From Silvibacterium sp. (GTDB taxonomy: Bacteria > Acidobacteriota > Terriglobia > Terriglobales > Acidobacteriaceae): a stretch of DNA of 36,311 nt. A program made the translations under genes and the position numbers. The notes under the pieces were generated by a model. It worked only from the letters and a program-made list of their open reading frames with translations, was not told the origin of the DNA and made no database searches. The stretch is from positions 1 through 36,311 of the forward strand of contig JASHRS010000065.1 in NCBI GenBank assembly GCA_030037215.1. The letters are read 5' to 3'. Shown piece by piece: positions 33,351 to 36,311 of this stretch (its first letter is position 1; each line of letters begins with the position of its first letter).

Positions 33351-33802
33351 GCGCCGCCCTGATATTGCCTTACGTATGGGCCACGGTGAAAGATCGGGGC
33401 CCGGAGCGACAGCGAAACGGTGAGCGTCCCAGGGAGGAACTGGCCTTTTTCCGGAAACGCACGGAGGGGCTGTTACGGCGCTATCTACGCGCTTCGCTTT
33501 CCGTGGGCCGCGTGCCATCGGTATCAGAAAACCTCACGTTGCGAGGGCGCGTATCCAGCTATCGCATCAAGAATTTTGAAGACGTCGTGATCTTCGCGAT
33601 TGACGTGGAAAAGTGTATGAAGGCGCTCGATCCACAGGCTCTTCACCTAGTCGTGAAGGTGGCATTACAAGAGTACATGCTGCTGGAAGTTGCTGAGCAA
33701 CTTCGCCAAGATGTACGCACGATTACCCGCCACTATGGTGAAGCACTGGACCAGCTAACAGTGGAATTTCTCAAGAAAAAACTTCTTATTCGGGAGGGTT
33801 AA
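33347..33802 (+). CDS. small sigma-region-4-like transcription regulator
   Basis: A 151-residue protein. Residues 93-147 (LDPQALHLVVKVALQEYMLL, then EVAEQLRQDVRTITRHYGEA) form a helix-turn-helix like region 4 of sigma factors, seen also in phage late regulators of the ArpU/RinA kind. The N-terminal part is basic and helical (FFRKRTEGLLRRYLRASLSV) followed by SYRIKNFEDVVIFAIDVEKC. It has no region 2, so it cannot be a full sigma factor. GGGAGG at 33335-33340 gives a strong ribosome site. It overlaps the zinc-ribbon gene by 4 bases. The target may be the large gene downstream; that is inference from position. Confidence 0.82.
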   Translation: MSAALILPYVWATVKDRGPERQRNGERPREELAFFRKRTEGLLRRYLRASLSVGRVPSVSENLTLRGRVSSYRIKNFEDVVIFAIDVEKCMKALDPQALHLVVKVALQEYMLLEVAEQLRQDVRTITRHYGEALDQLTVEFLKKKLLIREG

Positions 33803-33932
33803 ATTTTCCTGTCAAGAGGGGCAAATGTCGAAAACCTAGACAAATTATTGAAAGCCGGGTGGTTATAAATTTACAGAGTGATGCATTTAATTATTGCCTA
33901 ACTTGATATTCTGAACTTAAGAGAGAAGAAAT

Positions 33933-33972
33933 AAAGGGAGACGCCGTTTGCAGGCGTTTCCCTTTTGTTTTG
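33933..33972 (+). terminator. terminator hairpin upstream of the large secreted-protein gene
   Basis: AAAGGGAGACGCC (33933-33945) pairs with GGCGTTTCCCTTT (33953-33965), one G-U pair, loop GTTTGCA, followed by TTTTGTTTT. It lies 130 bases after the regulator stop and only 47 before the next start codon, so it could end the small operon or act as an attenuator in the leader of the next gene. Confidence 0.85.
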
Positions 33973-34019
33973 GCAGGAAAGAGTCAGGAGTTTAAAGCTG
34001 GATGAGGCGGATACCCGAT

Positions 34020-36311
34020 ATGAGGCGATTGGTTGCAGCATTAGGCACCGGATGGGCGCTGTTATTGTCAATGATCCCAGTTTGTGCAATCGCACAGGTT
34101 GCCACGACAACTGTGCAGGGCACGGTGTACCTCGCCGATGGAAGCCTTGCGAGCGGAACGCTGTTAGTGAGCTGGCCGGCATTTTCGACAGTAGCAGACC
34201 AGGCGGTTGCCGCCGGCAGCATTTCTACTGTGATTGGGTCGAATGGCTCAGTCAGCTTGAATCTGGCTCCGAATGAGGGGGCATATCCCGCTGGCACCTA
34301 CTATACGGCCGTCTACCATCTGAGCGACGGGACAGTGAGCCGAGAATATTGGGTGGTTCCTGCGACGACGAGCACAACGATTGGCGCAGTTCGTGCGCAA
34401 CTGGCGCCGGCTACCGTTGCCGTGCAGCCGGTTTCCAAGTCGTACGTCGATGATTCGATTGCTGCGATTACCGGCAACTATGTTCCACTTGCCGGCGGAA
34501 CGATGACAGGACCTCTCCAATTGAGCAGTGATCCTGTTTCGACGAATCAGGCTGCGACGAAGCACTATGCGGATGGCCTAGCAGCGGAGGAGCTCCCATT
34601 GGCAGGGGGGAGCCTGAGCGGCACTCTAAATGCTCCTAATGTGGTGGCCAAGCTGCCGAAGGTCGATGTGCGGGATCCAGATTTCGGCGCCGGGTGCGCA
34701 AATGCAGCAGATCCCACCGGACAGCAGGACTCGACCTGCGCGATTGAAGCAGCCATTGCCTGGACACAGGCGAATCCACAAGGTTCGATGAACGCCAGTG
34801 TCTATCTTCCTGCAGGAACCTATAAGATAAGCGCGGCTCTCTATGTTCCCTGCTACCTGCATTTTGTCGGAGACGGCGAAATGTCAACGATCGTTGAGCA
34901 GACGAATAATAGCGCGAATGTCGTTACTGTTTATAGCGGTGGCGGACCATTCCATCAGCCGAATCTGTGGACCTGCAACGGGTCGATCGAAAACATGACA
35001 TTGCATGCTCCGGCTGGTCATCTTTACACGGCAACCCTGCTCGAGCTCCAGAACGCTGTCGGGTACAACGTGTCCAACATCCGCGGGAGCAACAGCGGCG
35101 GCCGCGGGTTGGCTACTGTGGGGCAGACGGAGCGGTTGAAAATATTCAACACGGAATGGGATACGGTTCGCTGGCCTATTGTGATTACCGGCAATGAAGT
35201 AAAAGCATATGCCACGCAGATTGAATCACCGGGAGCGGATGCTTCGGGCTATTGTTATGACAACAATTGTCCCGGCGGTATTTACCCCGGTTATTCGTGG
35301 AGCAAGCCGCAAGTTCTAGTTTCCGCAAGCGGGAACGGGACAACAGCAACCTATATAGTGCAGGGAGGGAACGATAGCAACAGCAGCAATGGCATTTCGC
35401 CTCTTGTCGCGGGACATTACTTTACAGTTGCCGGAATTCCCGATGTCACCGCCCTCAACGGTGTCTATCAGATTGCATCTGTTGCGAACAATAGCCCGCA
35501 AAGCGGCGAATACACGGTAACAGCCAACAGCACTGCGAATGGAACCGGGACCGTTACAGGAGCGACATATAAACCGACACTGCTGCCCAGTAACCAGATA
35601 GGCGCGATTTATTTTGTCGGAAATGAGGACAATTTCTATAGCGGTTCCATCAAGGCAACATGGCACGAGCCATGTTTTGAAGCGGCTGCAGGCGTAATGT
35701 CCGGTATCATCGATGGCTTCTACTGCGAGGGCTATCCCATTAATGGGATGCCGATTCTTAATGCTGATGTTCTGATCGGTGGGCTACAGCCGTGGACGTC
35801 GACTACAGGGACGATCTCCAATTCAGAAGTATCTGTAGCCAGCACAGCAGACTTTCCCTATTACATCAACAACCCTGGAGACGTGGCCAATTTCGGAGTG
35901 GGATTTCAGTATTGGATTGAACCGCAGGACTTTTTGAAAGGAAGTACCGCGCCATCAGCCTATGTGGCCGGAGTTGAGCAGGGTCAATACGAGCTTATTT
36001 CGGGATGGTTTGCAGGAGATGGAAATTTTCATATCACCTCACGCAATGGGAATGGCTCAACTGCTCCTTCAAACACCAACTGGCCAGCAGGTTCCATTCT
36101 TGCTGAACCACCGGCAGGTTCGGGTTATGGCACAGTTCGCATAAGCAGCATGCACATGAATTCCATCGAAGGTGCGGGCCCGAACTGGGCGGCCTATTGC
36201 GTCGATTCAAATCAGTACATCTGTTCCGAAGCTGTGGTGGGGAGCATTCCTAATGGGTACACGACCTATTCAACAGCAAACGGGAATGGAGGAGCACCAG
36301 GTGCGGATTTC
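34020..36311 (+). CDS. large secreted protein with tail-fibre repeats and pectate-lyase-like fold (partial)
   Basis: Open to the window edge: 764 residues seen, no stop. A signal peptide ends at about residue 25 (VCAIAQ). Residues 28-125 are a beta-sandwich-like domain (TVQGTVYLADGSLASGTLLV). Residues 140-205 carry two phage tail-fibre motifs: YVPLAGGTMTGPLQLSSDPV with ATKHYAD, then LPLAGGSLSGTL. From about 215 the pattern VDVRDPDFGAG...AIEAAIAW...VYLPAGTYKIS is the start of a pectate-lyase-3 type right-handed beta-helix, as in tail spikes. The remainder is Asn/Ser/Gly-rich beta sequence. Codon choice is less GC-rich than in the housekeeping genes. GAGG 12 bases upstream is a weak ribosome site. 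Likely a surface or secreted glycan-binding protein; the ligand is unknown. Confidence 0.85.
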   Translation, partial: MRRLVAALGTGWALLLSMIPVCAIAQVATTTVQGTVYLADGSLASGTLLVSWPAFSTVADQAVAAGSISTVIGSNGSVSLNLAPNEGAYPAGTYYTAVYHLSDGTVSREYWVVPATTSTTIGAVRAQLAPATVAVQPVSKSYVDDSIAAITGNYVPLAGGTMTGPLQLSSDPVSTNQAATKHYADGLAAEELPLAGGSLSGTLNAPNVVAKLPKVDVRDPDFGAGCANAADPTGQQDSTCAIEAAIAWTQANPQGSMNASVYLPAGTYKISAALYVPCYLHFVGDGEMSTIVEQTNNSANVVTVYSGGGPFHQPNLWTCNGSIENMTLHAPAGHLYTATLLELQNAVGYNVSNIRGSNSGGRGLATVGQTERLKIFNTEWDTVRWPIVITGNEVKAYATQIESPGADASGYCYDNNCPGGIYPGYSWSKPQVLVSASGNGTTATYIVQGGNDSNSSNGISPLVAGHYFTVAGIPDVTALNGVYQIASVANNSPQSGEYTVTANSTANGTGTVTGATYKPTLLPSNQIGAIYFVGNEDNFYSGSIKATWHEPCFEAAAGVMSGIIDGFYCEGYPINGMPILNADVLIGGLQPWTSTTGTISNSEVSVASTADFPYYINNPGDVANFGVGFQYWIEPQDFLKGSTAPSAYVAGVEQGQYELISGWFAGDGNFHITSRNGNGSTAPSNTNWPAGSILAEPPAGSGYGTVRISSMHMNSIEGAGPNWAAYCVDSNQYICSEAVVGSIPNGYTTYSTANGNGGAPGADF

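Noticed and set aside
1-36311. CRISPR array, tRNA or rRNA genes, insertion sequence ends
   Set aside because: I looked for regularly spaced repeats, TTCGANTC-type T arms with acceptor stems, and transposase motifs and saw none. The dispersed repeats are not evenly spaced.

Overview
The window reads as chromosomal DNA of a GC-rich, Gram-negative-type soil bacterium, most likely an Acidobacteriota member of the Terriglobia/Granulicella type. This is inference from protein flavour: an EF-P with PGN at its loop tip, a MutS2 Smr domain beginning NVIG, PagL-like and DUF885 secreted proteins, and a giant secreted protein with tail-fibre motifs. No rRNA or tRNA gene was seen to confirm it.

Left part (1-13.8 kb): a secreted protein of unknown function on the minus strand, then trpE, a GNAT acetyltransferase, a DoxX-like membrane protein and trpG, so the two anthranilate synthase subunits are split. 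These are followed by a FecR-like secreted protein, efp, acylphosphatase and apt. pckA and two hypothetical genes lie on the minus strand. A DksA/TraR-type zinc-finger protein, a zinc-ribbon membrane protein and mutS2 complete the part. It is peppered with two families of short dispersed repeats, mostly placed just after stop codons. Copies of one family have become coding sequence at the end of trpE and inside mutS2.

Middle part (14.2-24.0 kb, all plus strand): a PDZ/membrane/GAF/PP2C phosphatase, a DUF192 lipoprotein overlapping it by 4 bases, a small membrane protein, mfd, a DUF885 secreted peptidase-like protein and galU. Next come ruvB and a redoxin gene on the minus strand, a two-domain outer-membrane protein with a PagL-like end (plus strand), a polytopic membrane protein (minus strand), and gyrA (plus strand) with a strong terminator.

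Right part (32-36.3 kb): this looks different, with more AT-rich gaps and phage-like content. It holds an XRE repressor with an apparently inactive S24-like domain, divergent from a tightly coupled pair: a 65-residue zinc-ribbon/AT-hook-like protein and a small sigma-region-4-like regulator. A terminator hairpin follows, then the start of a large secreted protein combining tail-fibre repeats with a pectate-lyase-type fold, which runs off the window. This repressor / late-regulator / tail-fibre-like module is the best candidate for an undescribed system here.
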